A DNA stretch of 25,212 nt, taken from Verrucomicrobiota bacterium. Its GTDB lineage: Bacteria > Verrucomicrobiota > Verrucomicrobiia > Chthoniobacterales > UBA10450. The notes under the pieces were generated by a model, which was given only the letters and a program-made list of their open reading frames with translations, was not told where the DNA came from and made no database searches. The stretch is taken from NCBI GenBank assembly GCA_003219115.1, contig QHPN01000066.1, positions 1-25,212 of the forward strand, given 5' to 3'. The position numbers and the translations under genes are program-made. Of the stretch, positions 8,259 through 15,473 are shown piece after piece. Numbering within the stretch: the stretch's first letter is position 1; every line of letters starts with the position of its first letter.

Positions 8259-8633
8259 TCAGCGCGCCCAAGTTAAGCAACCCTTGCCCCATGCCCAAAC
8301 GAGTCCTTCGAGCAGGAGCAACAGGAAAACAAGAATGGCGATAAATGCGCCGACGGGCAGGCCGGTGAATGCCACCGCAAACGGCACCAGGAAAATCGCT
8401 TCCACATCGAAGATCAAAAAGATGATCGCATATAAGTAATATTGTGATCGGAACTGAATCTGCGCGTCACCGAGCGATTCAACGCCGCATTCATAAGTCG
8501 CGTTCTTCTCTGCTCCGGGCTTGGGCGGTTGGAAGAATCGCCGCCACAACCACGCCAGCCCAAGCGGAATGACTGGAAATATCAAGGCCACGCCGATGAA
8601 GATTACGATGAAGAAGTAGGGGTTCGGAGTCAT
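8259..8633 (-). CDS. nuoA: NADH-quinone oxidoreductase subunit A
   Basis: A 124-residue membrane subunit with three helices: about 6-31, 59-83 and 90-113. The conserved loop YECGVESLGDAQIQFRSQYYLYA after TM1 lies next to the quinone chamber and contains the family Cys; FDVEAIFLVPFA in TM2 is diagnostic. I use the ATG at 8633. An in-frame TTG at 8648 would add five residues, and AGGA lies immediately before the ATG rather than at a normal distance, so the start is uncertain. This is the first gene of the leftward arm, so its promoter should lie in the 8634-9121 divergent region. Confidence 0.93.
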   Translation of the reverse strand: MTPNPYFFIVIFIGVALIFPVIPLGLAWLWRRFFQPPKPGAEKNATYECGVESLGDAQIQFRSQYYLYAIIFLIFDVEAIFLVPFAVAFTGLPVGAFIAILVFLLLLLEGLVWAWGKGCLTWAR

Positions 8634-8651
8634 TCCTATAACATTCAATTA

Positions 8652-8729
8652 GCCACAGATGAACATAGTTTTACGGATAGGTAATACTACCCCCTATTAA
8701 TCTATGTTTCATCTGTGTTAATCCGTGGC
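8652..8729. repeat. Palindromic element upstream of nuoA
   Basis: The left arm GCCACAGATGAACATAG (8652-8668) pairs with CTATGTTTCATCTGTG...CCGTGGC (8702-8729), the left arm lacking a short internal stretch. The flanks CAATT and AATTG extend the symmetry. It covers much of the 5' region where a nuoA promoter would be expected. Confidence 0.65.
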
Positions 8730-8750
8730 CAACAATTGAGCTAATCCTTC

Positions 8751-9059
8751 ATGGTCAAGCGCGAATCGACTGCTCCATTCCTCTTTTTCATTCTCGATCT
8801 GCCCTCGGGCATCAGCAGCGGACTCGCTTCGATCGCATTGCTTTTCATTTTAACGCAAGCCGCCCTTTCCGTCGCAGCCGCTGGTTACATCGTCGCGCTT
8901 GGCGTTTCCGCCAATCTTTGGCGTTTTTTGTGGGGTCCGGTTGCCGATTTCACCCTGACCCGATTTCAGTTCGTCCGCAGATTTCGCAGATTTACGCAGA
9001 TTAGATCTCTGCCGGAGCTGATCAGCTTCCATTTCGAGAATCTGCGAAAATCTGTGTAA
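8751..9059 (+). pseudogene. Truncated MFS transporter (N-terminal fragment)
   Basis: The first 70 or so codons read like the start of an MFS/AmpG-type permease: PFLFFILDLPSGISSG, then VAAAGYIVALGVSANLWRF and LWGPVADFTLTR, which covers TM1, TM2 and the A-loop. Homology stops near 8965, just where a CAGATT-type palindrome begins (8974-9067). The remaining codons, to the stop at 9057-9059, are translated repeat. About 400 residues expected for an MFS protein have no trace downstream, since nuoH follows. It is a remnant, probably left by a rearrangement that brought the two nuo arms back to back. Confidence 0.7.
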
Positions 9060-9067
9060 TCTGTGGA
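8974..9067. repeat. CAGATT-type palindromic element upstream of nuoH
   Basis: The left arm (8974-9002) begins TCCGCAGATTTCGCAGATTT. The right arm (9039-9067) ends AATCTGTGGA. Reverse-complementing the right arm gives 25 of 29 matching positions. The 36-nt loop has no recognised content. The element truncates the MFS fragment and lies 55 bp before nuoH. Confidence 0.8.
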
Positions 9068-9121
9068 TTTTGCAGCCCATTCTCTTGATTAAGTGATCAC
9101 CACTGCTTTTCTTCAGCGAGC

Positions 9122-10309
9122 TTGAGCCAGTCGATCGATCAAATTTTCATTAGCGCGAAGCAATGGATCCTGTCGTTGCTTTCTGGGATGCCCGATTGGG
9201 TAACGACCATGGCGTCGATTCTCCTTAACATCAGTGCGTTGCTCGGAGTTTTTCTCACCATCTTTGCCCTCATCTCTGTCCTGGAGCGAAAAATTTTGGG
9301 CCGCATGCAAAACCGTTACGGGCCGAATCGCGTCGGGCCGTTCGGGCTTTTTCAACCAGTCGCCGATGGGATCAAAATGTTGATCAAGGAAGATGTCGTG
9401 CCGGCGCGGGCGGACAAAGTGGTGCATTTTCTCGCGCCCATCCTCGTGGCTGCCACCGCCATCCTCACTCTTGGCGTTATTCCATATGGGCGAAACATGA
9501 CGCCGTTCGCGATCGACGGCGGCATCCTGTTTTTCTTTGCCGTCGGTTCAACCACTGAGCTGGCCGTCTTCATGGCGGGCTGGGGCAGCAACAACAAATT
9601 TTCCATGCTGGGCGCAATGCGCGCCATCGCGCAAATGGTGAGCTATGAATTGCCGCTTATCCTCACTACGCTTCCCGTGGTGATGGTCGTGGGCGCGCTT
9701 TCACCCGATGCGATTGTCTCGGCGCAGGGTGGTTATTGGTTTGGAATCCTGCCGCATTGGTTCGTCACGACGCCTTGGGGTGCGGCCGCGTTCATCCTGT
9801 TTTTCGTCTCGGGCTTGGTCGAATCCAACCGGACCCCATTCGATGTCCCGGAAGGCGAATCCGAAATCGTCGCCGGTCACATGACGGAATATTCCGGGTT
9901 CAAATACGCCACCTTTTTTCTGGCGGAATATTTCGGCATGTTCGCGATTAGTGGACTCGCCGTGACTCTGTTTCTCGGCGGCTGGCACGCACCCATCGCC
10001 GTCCTCGAATTTATCCCATCGTACGTTTGGTTTTTTCTCAAATTGAGCGCGCTGCTTTTTGTTTACATCTGGGTCCGTGGAACGCTCCCGCGCACGCGTG
10101 TCGATCAAATCATGAACTTTGCTTGGAAATTCATGCTGCCGATGGCATTCACCTGCATTATTGCCGCTGCCGTCTGGCATTATCAGGGGCGCGGCCTCGC
10201 TGGCTGGCTTTGGTCGCTGGCGGTGATCGCTATTATCTACCAAACACTTTCGCGCCTGCTGGAAACGAAAAAGAAGTTTGCCCCGCGCACCTATCGTTTC
10301 GCTGAATGA
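9122..10309 (+). CDS. nuoH: NADH-quinone oxidoreductase subunit H
   Basis: A 395-residue membrane subunit (E. coli about 325) with eight or more helices, joining the quinone chamber to the proton-pumping arm. Diagnostic blocks are RYGPNRVGPFGLFQPVADG (65-83), VSYELPL (173-179) and the acidic quinone-side loop ESNRTPFDVPEGESEIVAGH (234-253) followed by MTEYSG. The start is a TTG at 9122 without a clear ribosome binding site; Met23 is the next candidate. It opens the rightward arm. nuoI does not follow it, unlike the canonical order H-I-J. Confidence 0.95.
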   Translation: MSQSIDQIFISAKQWILSLLSGMPDWVTTMASILLNISALLGVFLTIFALISVLERKILGRMQNRYGPNRVGPFGLFQPVADGIKMLIKEDVVPARADKVVHFLAPILVAATAILTLGVIPYGRNMTPFAIDGGILFFFAVGSTTELAVFMAGWGSNNKFSMLGAMRAIAQMVSYELPLILTTLPVVMVVGALSPDAIVSAQGGYWFGILPHWFVTTPWGAAAFILFFVSGLVESNRTPFDVPEGESEIVAGHMTEYSGFKYATFFLAEYFGMFAISGLAVTLFLGGWHAPIAVLEFIPSYVWFFLKLSALLFVYIWVRGTLPRTRVDQIMNFAWKFMLPMAFTCIIAAAVWHYQGRGLAGWLWSLAVIAIIYQTLSRLLETKKKFAPRTYRFAE

Positions 10310-10345
10310 ATAGCATTCGGAAGCAGAACTATTGTAGGACAAGCG

Positions 10346-10402
10346 CACCGCTTACCGGTCCGTTAAAATCGGCAGGCGCCGCGCCTGCCCGACAAAGCGG
10401 TT
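10346..10402. repeat. Nested palindrome between nuoH and nuoJ
   Basis: The inner hairpin is GGCAGGCG (10371-10378), loop CCG, CGCCTGCC (10382-10389). An outer pair is ACCGCTT (10347-10353) with AAGCGGT (10395-10401). It accounts for half of the 115-bp spacer. It has no T-tract, so I call it a repeat rather than a terminator, although it could cause pausing or attenuation. Confidence 0.7.
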
Positions 10403-10424
10403 GGCCGGAAATCGACTTTATTAA

Positions 10425-10913
10425 ATGAACAGCGTCGCCTTTCTTGCTATTGCCATCATTACTCTCTCCGGTGCGCTCGCGGCCGCGACACTTCCAAAAC
10501 TTATCCATGCCGCGCTTAGTCTGGTAATCGTCTTTGTCGGTGTCGCGGCGTACTTTTTCTTGTTAGGCGCCGAGTTCGTCGGCTTGGTCCAAATTTTTGT
10601 TTATATCGGCGCGGTCGCAGTTCTGATTGTTTTCACAATTCTGCTTACCCGTCGCGATAGCGTTAACGACCGTGGCGTTAACTGGGGCGGCGTGATCGTG
10701 GCGCTTGCTGTCTTCGGGGGACTGCTCTGGATAATCTTGAACACCACATCGCTCGCGCTTCCTGCGCCGCAAACCGAGCCACTCACGGTGAAACAGATAG
10801 GTGAATCACTAATGACCAATTACGTCTGGCCACTGCAATGCGTCGGCCTTGTTCTTACTGTCGCTCTGATTGGTGCGCTCATTCTGGTGATGGAGGAAAA
10901 AAGAGAGCGTTAA
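10425..10913 (+). CDS. nuoJ: NADH-quinone oxidoreductase subunit J
   Basis: A 162-residue five-helix membrane subunit that links the quinone module to the antiporter-like subunits. The TM3 block GAEFVGLVQIFVYIGAVAVL is the classic NuoJ motif whose helix forms the pi-bulge. The last helix (VWPLQCVGLVLTVALIGALI) ends in a short basic tail. The ATG at 10425 has no good ribosome binding site. The stop codon lies within the left arm of the following TTAAC-type repeat. Confidence 0.95.
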   Translation: MNSVAFLAIAIITLSGALAAATLPKLIHAALSLVIVFVGVAAYFFLLGAEFVGLVQIFVYIGAVAVLIVFTILLTRRDSVNDRGVNWGGVIVALAVFGGLLWIILNTTSLALPAPQTEPLTVKQIGESLMTNYVWPLQCVGLVLTVALIGALILVMEEKRER

Positions 10914-10984
10914 AAGTTAAATAGTTACAGCGTTAAAATGGAAAAGAGACTTCGCCTGCAATTTAACATTTTTAACGTTTTAAC
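10909..10984. repeat. TTAAC-type palindromic element between nuoJ and nuoK
   Basis: The left arm GTTAAAAGTTAAATAGTTAC begins at 10909 and includes the nuoJ stop. The right arm (10957-10984) contains TTTAACATTTTTAACG then TTTTAAC. It fills the whole nuoJ-nuoK spacer, ending 6 bp before the nuoK start. Confidence 0.75.
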
Positions 10985-10990
10985 GAACCT

Positions 10991-11305
10991 ATGAACGCAA
11001 CCCTTCAACTCTTTCTTATCATATCGAGCGCACTGTTCTCCATCGGCCTACTCGCCACGCTCAGCCGGCGTCATGCGATTTTCATTCTTATCGGGATCGA
11101 GCTAATGCTCGCGGCCGCGAACTTAAACTTCATCGTCTTCTGGCGCTTCGGCTCGCAGCAGCAACAACCAACTGGAGTAATGGTCGCGATCTTTTCTATC
11201 GCCATCGCCGCCGCCGAAGCCGCGGTTGGCCTCGCCCTCGTCATCGCCATCTATCGCCACTACCGAACAACCAATGTTGATAAATTCGATTCGCTGAAAG
11301 GCTAG
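10991..11305 (+). CDS. nuoK: NADH-quinone oxidoreductase subunit K
   Basis: A 104-residue MrpC-like membrane subunit with three helices. Both proton-path glutamates are present: Glu37 in LIGIELMLAAANLNF and Glu76 in IAAAEAAVGLAL. Length and spacing match the family (about 100 residues). A short Gln run (QQQQ, 56-59) lies in the loop after TM2. It starts at the ATG at 10991 directly after the repeat-filled spacer, with no visible ribosome binding site. Confidence 0.96.
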   Translation: MNATLQLFLIISSALFSIGLLATLSRRHAIFILIGIELMLAAANLNFIVFWRFGSQQQQPTGVMVAIFSIAIAAAEAAVGLALVIAIYRHYRTTNVDKFDSLKG

Positions 11306-11315
11306 AACGTGCAGA

Positions 11316-11409
11316 AAACATCGAACACCGAACATCGAACGCCGAACATCGAATTCAGAAACTTCTCCCCATTCGGCGTTCGGCGTTCGGCGTTCGACGT
11401 TCGGTGTTT
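11316..11409. repeat. 7-nt-period inverted repeat between nuoK and nuoL
   Basis: The left arm (11316-11354) is built from 7-mers such as TCGAACA and CCGAACG. The right arm (11371-11409) is the complementary series TTCGGCG x3, TTCGACG, TTCGGTG. Reversed, the arms match at 32 of 39 positions around a 16-nt loop. The nuoL ATG lies 15 bp after it. Confidence 0.8.
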
Positions 11410-11424
11410 GTCCCATTCCCCCCA

Positions 11425-13395
11425 ATGAGTTCGTGGATCGTCACCAGCATCTGGCTGATTCCAGCAGCCCCGCTGGCGTTTTCACTCCTGATTCTGTCTT
11501 TAACCAATTCGCGCCGAGCCGCCGCGGCCGGGCTTGCGATCACCGGTCAGATCGCGGCCTTGGCAATGTCCATCCTGGCATTTCTGCCGACGTTGCAAAC
11601 TCCGGGTTTCCGCGAAGTTCACAATTTTACCTGGTTCACGTTCGGCGACCAGGCCCTGCGTCTTGGTTGGGTGCTTGATCCGCTCGCCGCCGCCATGCTA
11701 ATCATGATCACGCTGGTCGGCCTTTGCATTTTTGTTTTCAGTGCCGGCTACATGGCGGAAGACAAAAACTTTACCCGCTTTTTTGCTTACCTCTCTTTTT
11801 TCTCTGGCGCAATGCTGGGGGTAGTTATCGCAAATAGCTTGCTTCTGCTTTTCGTTAGCTGGGAACTCGTCGGACTCGCCTCCTATTTGCTGATCGGGTT
11901 CTGGATCGAACGGCCGAGCGCCGCTGCCGCCGCAAAGAAAGCCTTTATTACAACGCGTATCGGCGATCTCGGATTCTTTCTTGGGATGCTGTGGTTGTAT
12001 CACGCCAGCGGCACTCTTCTCTTTTATGACAACGGTAACGGAGCGCTGGAACCAAATGGTCTTCTGAAAATTGGATCGAGCGTCACGCTCGTCGCCCTGC
12101 TGATTTTTTGCGGAGCTGTCGGTAAATCCGGACAGTTCCCACTTCACGTCTGGCTGCCGGACGCGATGGAAGGACCGACGCCGGTCAGCGCCTTGATCCA
12201 TGCAGCCACGATGGTGGCAGCCGGCGTGTTCTTAGTCGCGCGCGTTTATCCCTTATTCTCGTTAGGCGCAGTGAACGGGGTGACGCCGTCACTTACGGTG
12301 GTTGTATCAATCGGTGTCGTGACCGCGTTGATGGCTTCGCTCATCGCCCTGGCACAGTTCGATATCAAACGCATTCTCGCTTATTCCACCGTCTCGCAAC
12401 TCGGATTGATGATGGTCTCGCTCGGAGTCGGCGGCGTCGCGGCCGGCATTATGCATCTGATCGCGCACGGCTTCTTCAAAGCGCTCCTCTTCCTCGGCGC
12501 CGGGTCCGTAATTCACGGCCTTCATCACGAGCAGGACATTCGTAAAATGGGCGCTCTCCGCTGGATCATGCCGGTGACATTTCTTACCTACACTGTCGGC
12601 ATGATGAATCTGAGCGGAGTACCCTTTTTCTTCTCCGGTGGCTGGACCAAAGAAGAAATCCTGCACCGCACCGCGGAGTGGCCGCTCTCCCGTCTGCCGC
12701 ATTACCTGATGCTCGCCGGCGTCGTTCTCACCGCGCTCTATATGACCCGGCAGGTGATCTACGTCTTCTTTGGCAGCAAACGTGACGCTTCAGCTCCGCA
12801 CGAAAGTCCGGGCGTAATGACCATGCCGTTAATTATTCTTGCGGCCTGCTCGATTATTTTGGCGATCTTTCTCACGCCGGCCTGGCCGTGCCTGCACGCG
12901 TATCTTAACGGAGAACCAGCTCATCTGGACCTCAGCGCTCTTGTTCAGCCGATGCTTTTTCTGTCGCTCGTTCTGGTCGCGGCGGGCATTGGGCTTGGCT
13001 GGTTGATGTATCGCAATGCCGGTGAAATCGATCCGTTGGCGCGTGCCCAACCCGGCCTGTTCCGATTTCTCGAAAACAAAATGTGGATCGACGAGTTCTA
13101 CGAACACACCTTCATCGCCTGCAGTCGAGTAGTCGCGCATCTGTCCGATTTTCTGGACCGATATTTCTGGGACGGACTGGTCAGCCTGTTCTCCGGAATA
13201 GCCCAGGCCTTTGCCGTATTGAGCAAAGGCTTTGACGACCACGCCATTAATGCCCGGGTTGATGACACTACAACTGGTGCGCGTCGATTCGGTCGCTTGA
13301 TCGCAGCGGGCCATTCCGGCCAAATCCAGGCGTATCTCGGGGCGATCGCCCTTGGAATGCTTCTCCTGCTTGTCCTTTACGCATGGCTGGCCTGA
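11425..13395 (+). CDS. nuoL: NADH-quinone oxidoreductase subunit L, extended lateral helix
   Basis: A 656-residue antiporter-like distal proton pump. Key residues: Glu146 (VSWELVGLASYLL, TM5), Lys234 (GAVGKSGQFPLHVWLPDA, TM7), the TM8 His block (ALIHAATMVAAG) and Lys409 (SGGWTKEEIL, TM12). The C-terminal lateral helix starts near FLENKMWIDEFY and is about 29 residues longer than E. coli NuoL over the matching interval. It contains two similar D-x5-(G/A) stretches, LDRYFWDG and FDDHAINA, 26 residues apart. A longer helix would be needed to span a fourth pump. I start at the ATG at 11425, because the GTG at 11404 lies in the repeat and adds seven unrelated residues. It overlaps nuoM by 13 bp. 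Confidence 0.95.
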   Translation: MSSWIVTSIWLIPAAPLAFSLLILSLTNSRRAAAAGLAITGQIAALAMSILAFLPTLQTPGFREVHNFTWFTFGDQALRLGWVLDPLAAAMLIMITLVGLCIFVFSAGYMAEDKNFTRFFAYLSFFSGAMLGVVIANSLLLLFVSWELVGLASYLLIGFWIERPSAAAAAKKAFITTRIGDLGFFLGMLWLYHASGTLLFYDNGNGALEPNGLLKIGSSVTLVALLIFCGAVGKSGQFPLHVWLPDAMEGPTPVSALIHAATMVAAGVFLVARVYPLFSLGAVNGVTPSLTVVVSIGVVTALMASLIALAQFDIKRILAYSTVSQLGLMMVSLGVGGVAAGIMHLIAHGFFKALLFLGAGSVIHGLHHEQDIRKMGALRWIMPVTFLTYTVGMMNLSGVPFFFSGGWTKEEILHRTAEWPLSRLPHYLMLAGVVLTALYMTRQVIYVFFGSKRDASAPHESPGVMTMPLIILAACSIILAIFLTPAWPCLHAYLNGEPAHLDLSALVQPMLFLSLVLVAAGIGLGWLMYRNAGEIDPLARAQPGLFRFLENKMWIDEFYEHTFIACSRVVAHLSDFLDRYFWDGLVSLFSGIAQAFAVLSKGFDDHAINARVDDTTTGARRFGRLIAAGHSGQIQAYLGAIALGMLLLLVLYAWLA

Positions 13396-14855
13396 TTACT
13401 ACTCTAATAGTAACTCCGCTTGTCGGCGCGCTTCTGGTTAGCGCGACGCGTAATTACGCCCGGGCGCTCGCTCTGGTCTTCAACCTGATTACGGCGACAT
13501 GCGCCTTTATTATATGGCGACACTTCGATCCCAGTTTGCCTGGTCTTCAGCTGGTGGAACGTCATAGCTGGATGCCGGCGATCGGCGCCGAGTACCTCCT
13601 CGGCGTGGATGGCCTGAGTCTGCTTCTCGTTGTCCTGATCTCGATAGTTTTTCCGTTCGCCTTGCTCGCGCAAAGAATGGATCGCGGCTTCTGCGCGCTG
13701 ATGTTAATCACGCAGGCCGCGCTTTACGGCACTTTCACCGCCCAAAATTTTATTCTCTGGTTTCTCTTCTATGAGATGAGCCTGATCCCGGCTTTCCTTT
13801 TAATAAAGATATGGGGAGGCGAAAAACGCGATCGGGCCGCCACCAAGTTCTTCCTCTACACTTTTCTTGGCAGCGTCGCCATGCTGCTGTCCTTTCTCGG
13901 CATTTATTTTGTCAACGGCACCTTCGATTTCGCCAGCCTGGCCGAACTCGGAAAGACCCGGAATGTGTTGCCGGGCAATCTCACATGGGTCGCCTTCGCG
14001 GGAATCTTTCTTGGACTCGCCGTGAAGGTTCCGCTCTTTCCCTTTCACACCTGGTTGCCCGACGCCTACGAAACTGCGCCCACCGGTGTATCGATGGTCC
14101 TGACCGGCGCGCTATCCAAAATGGGGGTTTATGGTTTCATCCGCCTGCTCCTGCCAATTTTCCCTAACGAGATTGCGACATTGGGGCCGTGGCTGTTGAC
14201 GCTGACGGTTTGTTCCATCGTGATTCCTCCGCTCGTAGCCTGGGTGCAAGCCGACTTGAAACGCATGGTTGCCTACTTGTCGATTAACCACCTTGGTTAC
14301 TGCATGCTCGGACTCTTCGCGGCGACTGCGCCGGCGGTTCGGCCTTTGGAAGAAATGCAGGCGGCCTTGAGCGGCGTGTTCATGCAAATCTTTAATCATG
14401 GCATCACCGCGGCCACACTGTTCTATTTTGTCGGATTGCTGGAGCAACGGCGCGGTTCGCGCGGGATCGACGATTTCGGCGGTCTGATGCAGCGCACCCC
14501 GCTCCTTTGCGGCTGGATGGGCGTGGTCATGTTTTCGTCGCTCGGATTACCCGGGCTGAATGGATTCATCGGCGAATTCCTCATCTTCAAAGGTTCCTTC
14601 GCCATTGCTGCCGGTTATACCGCGTTTGCTGTAATCGGCTTGCTCTTCACCGCCATCGTTTTTATGCGCGCAATGCAATCACTCTTCAGCGGCCCGCTCA
14701 TCGAGACCGCGGCCGGTTTGCCTGATCTCAAAGCTAACGAGAAGTGGACAATTATCCCGATCGCGCTCCTGATGTTTATCATCGGTATTGCACCGCAGGC
14801 CCTCTTCAACATTTTCAACACCACGGTGGTGCAGATGGCGCGGTTGCTGGCCTGA
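13383..14855 (+). CDS. nuoM: NADH-quinone oxidoreductase subunit M (first copy)
   Basis: A 490-residue, 14-helix antiporter-like proton pump. All key residues are in place: Glu131 (FYEMSLIPAFLL, TM5), Lys215 (LAVKVPLFPFHTWLPDA, TM7), Lys246 (TGALSKMGVYGF, TM8) and Glu398 (LPGLNGFIGEFLIFKG, TM12). Length matches the family. The ATG lies inside the end of nuoL (13-bp overlap), which implies translational coupling. The next gene downstream is an ORF6N gene, followed by a second nuoM-like gene. Confidence 0.96.
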   Translation: MAGLITTLIVTPLVGALLVSATRNYARALALVFNLITATCAFIIWRHFDPSLPGLQLVERHSWMPAIGAEYLLGVDGLSLLLVVLISIVFPFALLAQRMDRGFCALMLITQAALYGTFTAQNFILWFLFYEMSLIPAFLLIKIWGGEKRDRAATKFFLYTFLGSVAMLLSFLGIYFVNGTFDFASLAELGKTRNVLPGNLTWVAFAGIFLGLAVKVPLFPFHTWLPDAYETAPTGVSMVLTGALSKMGVYGFIRLLLPIFPNEIATLGPWLLTLTVCSIVIPPLVAWVQADLKRMVAYLSINHLGYCMLGLFAATAPAVRPLEEMQAALSGVFMQIFNHGITAATLFYFVGLLEQRRGSRGIDDFGGLMQRTPLLCGWMGVVMFSSLGLPGLNGFIGEFLIFKGSFAIAAGYTAFAVIGLLFTAIVFMRAMQSLFSGPLIETAAGLPDLKANEKWTIIPIALLMFIIGIAPQALFNIFNTTVVQMARLLA

Positions 14856-14865
14856 TGATCCGGTA

Positions 14866-15450
14866 ATGAGCAAAGCGATCATCCCCATCCAACAAATTGC
14901 GAAGTCGATTTATTTGCTTCGCGGTCAGAGAGTGATGCTTAGCCAAGACTTGGCCATTCTCTATGGCGTGGCTGTCAAAGTTCTCAACCAAGCCGTGAAG
15001 CGCAACGCGGTGCGATTCCCCACTGATTTCGTGTTTCAGCTTAAGGCCGAGGAATTTGCAAACTTGAAGTCACAGTTTGTGACTTCAAGTTGGGGTGGCC
15101 CCAGACGGGCGCGCCCCTACGCTTTTACTGAGCAAGGTGTGGCCATGTTATCAAGCGTGCTGAAAAGCGAGCGCGCGGTAAAAGTGAACATCGCCATCAT
15201 GCGGGCTTTCGTGAAGCTGCGCGAAACGCTCGAAATAAATCGCGAGTTGGCGCACAAATTCGCGGAACTCGAAAAGCAAGTCGGCAAACACGACAAAGAA
15301 ATCGCGGCTATCATGGACGCAATCCGGCGGTTGATGGCGCCGCCGGAAAAACCGAAACGTGAGATCGGCTTTCATGTTCGCGAGCAAGGCGCGCGATACC
15401 GAACACGCAAGGCTCGTAACTCGCGCTCCTCTTCCGTTTTAACATTGTAA
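14866..15450 (+). CDS. ORF6N (KilA-N-like) DNA-binding domain protein
   Basis: A 194-residue protein whose first 120 or so residues match the ORF6N domain: IYLLRGQRVMLSQDLAILYG (16-35), then NAVRFPTDFVFQL, SSWGGPRRARPYAFTEQGVA and a helical region ending in RAFVKLRE. A coiled-coil-like segment (RELAHKFAELEKQVGKHDKE) follows. ORF6N domains are known from phage antirepressor-like proteins and from many free-standing bacterial genes of unknown role. The ATG is 10 bp after the nuoM stop, so it is probably cotranscribed. The normal end seems to be near IGFHVRE; the last 20 or so residues and the TAA come from downstream sequence that includes a TTAAC-type repeat. Its place inside a complex I operon suggests insertion; a regulatory role is possible but unproven. 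Confidence 0.88.
   Translation: MSKAIIPIQQIAKSIYLLRGQRVMLSQDLAILYGVAVKVLNQAVKRNAVRFPTDFVFQLKAEEFANLKSQFVTSSWGGPRRARPYAFTEQGVAMLSSVLKSERAVKVNIAIMRAFVKLRETLEINRELAHKFAELEKQVGKHDKEIAAIMDAIRRLMAPPEKPKREIGFHVREQGARYRTRKARNSRSSSVLTL
15061..15091. repeat. Perfect 14-bp palindrome inside the ORF6N gene
   Basis: AACTTGAAGTCACA (15061-15074), loop GTT, TGTGACTTCAAGTT (15078-15091). It is coding, for NLKSQFVTSS within the ORF6N domain. It could be a protein binding site, an RNA hairpin, or a by-product of the codon sequence. Confidence 0.85.
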
Positions 15451-15468
15451 CCGTTTTAACTTTTTAAC
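15436..15468. repeat. TTAAC-type element, single arm, before nuoM2
   Basis: It reads GTTTTAACATTGTAACCG then TTTTAACTTTTTAAC. It provides the ORF6N stop codon and ends 5 bp before the TTG start of the second nuoM. No left arm is visible upstream. Confidence 0.65.
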
Positions 15469-15473
15469 GCGCC

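Noticed and set aside
10371..10389. Intrinsic terminator between nuoH and nuoJ
   Set aside because: The hairpin is strong but no T-tract follows, and both flanking genes belong to one operon. It is better explained as a repeat element.
11316..11409. Possible small CRISPR array
   Set aside because: The units are 7 nt with no spacers and the two halves are inverted, so it is a palindrome rather than a CRISPR. No cas genes are present.
11404..11424. GTG start for nuoL
   Set aside because: It lies in the 7-nt-period repeat and adds residues (MFVPFPP) without family support; the ATG at 11425 gives a normal NuoL N-terminus.
14866..15450. Prophage or integrative element around the ORF6N gene
   Set aside because: No integrase, structural phage genes or attachment repeats are seen, and the flanks are directly nuoM and nuoM2.
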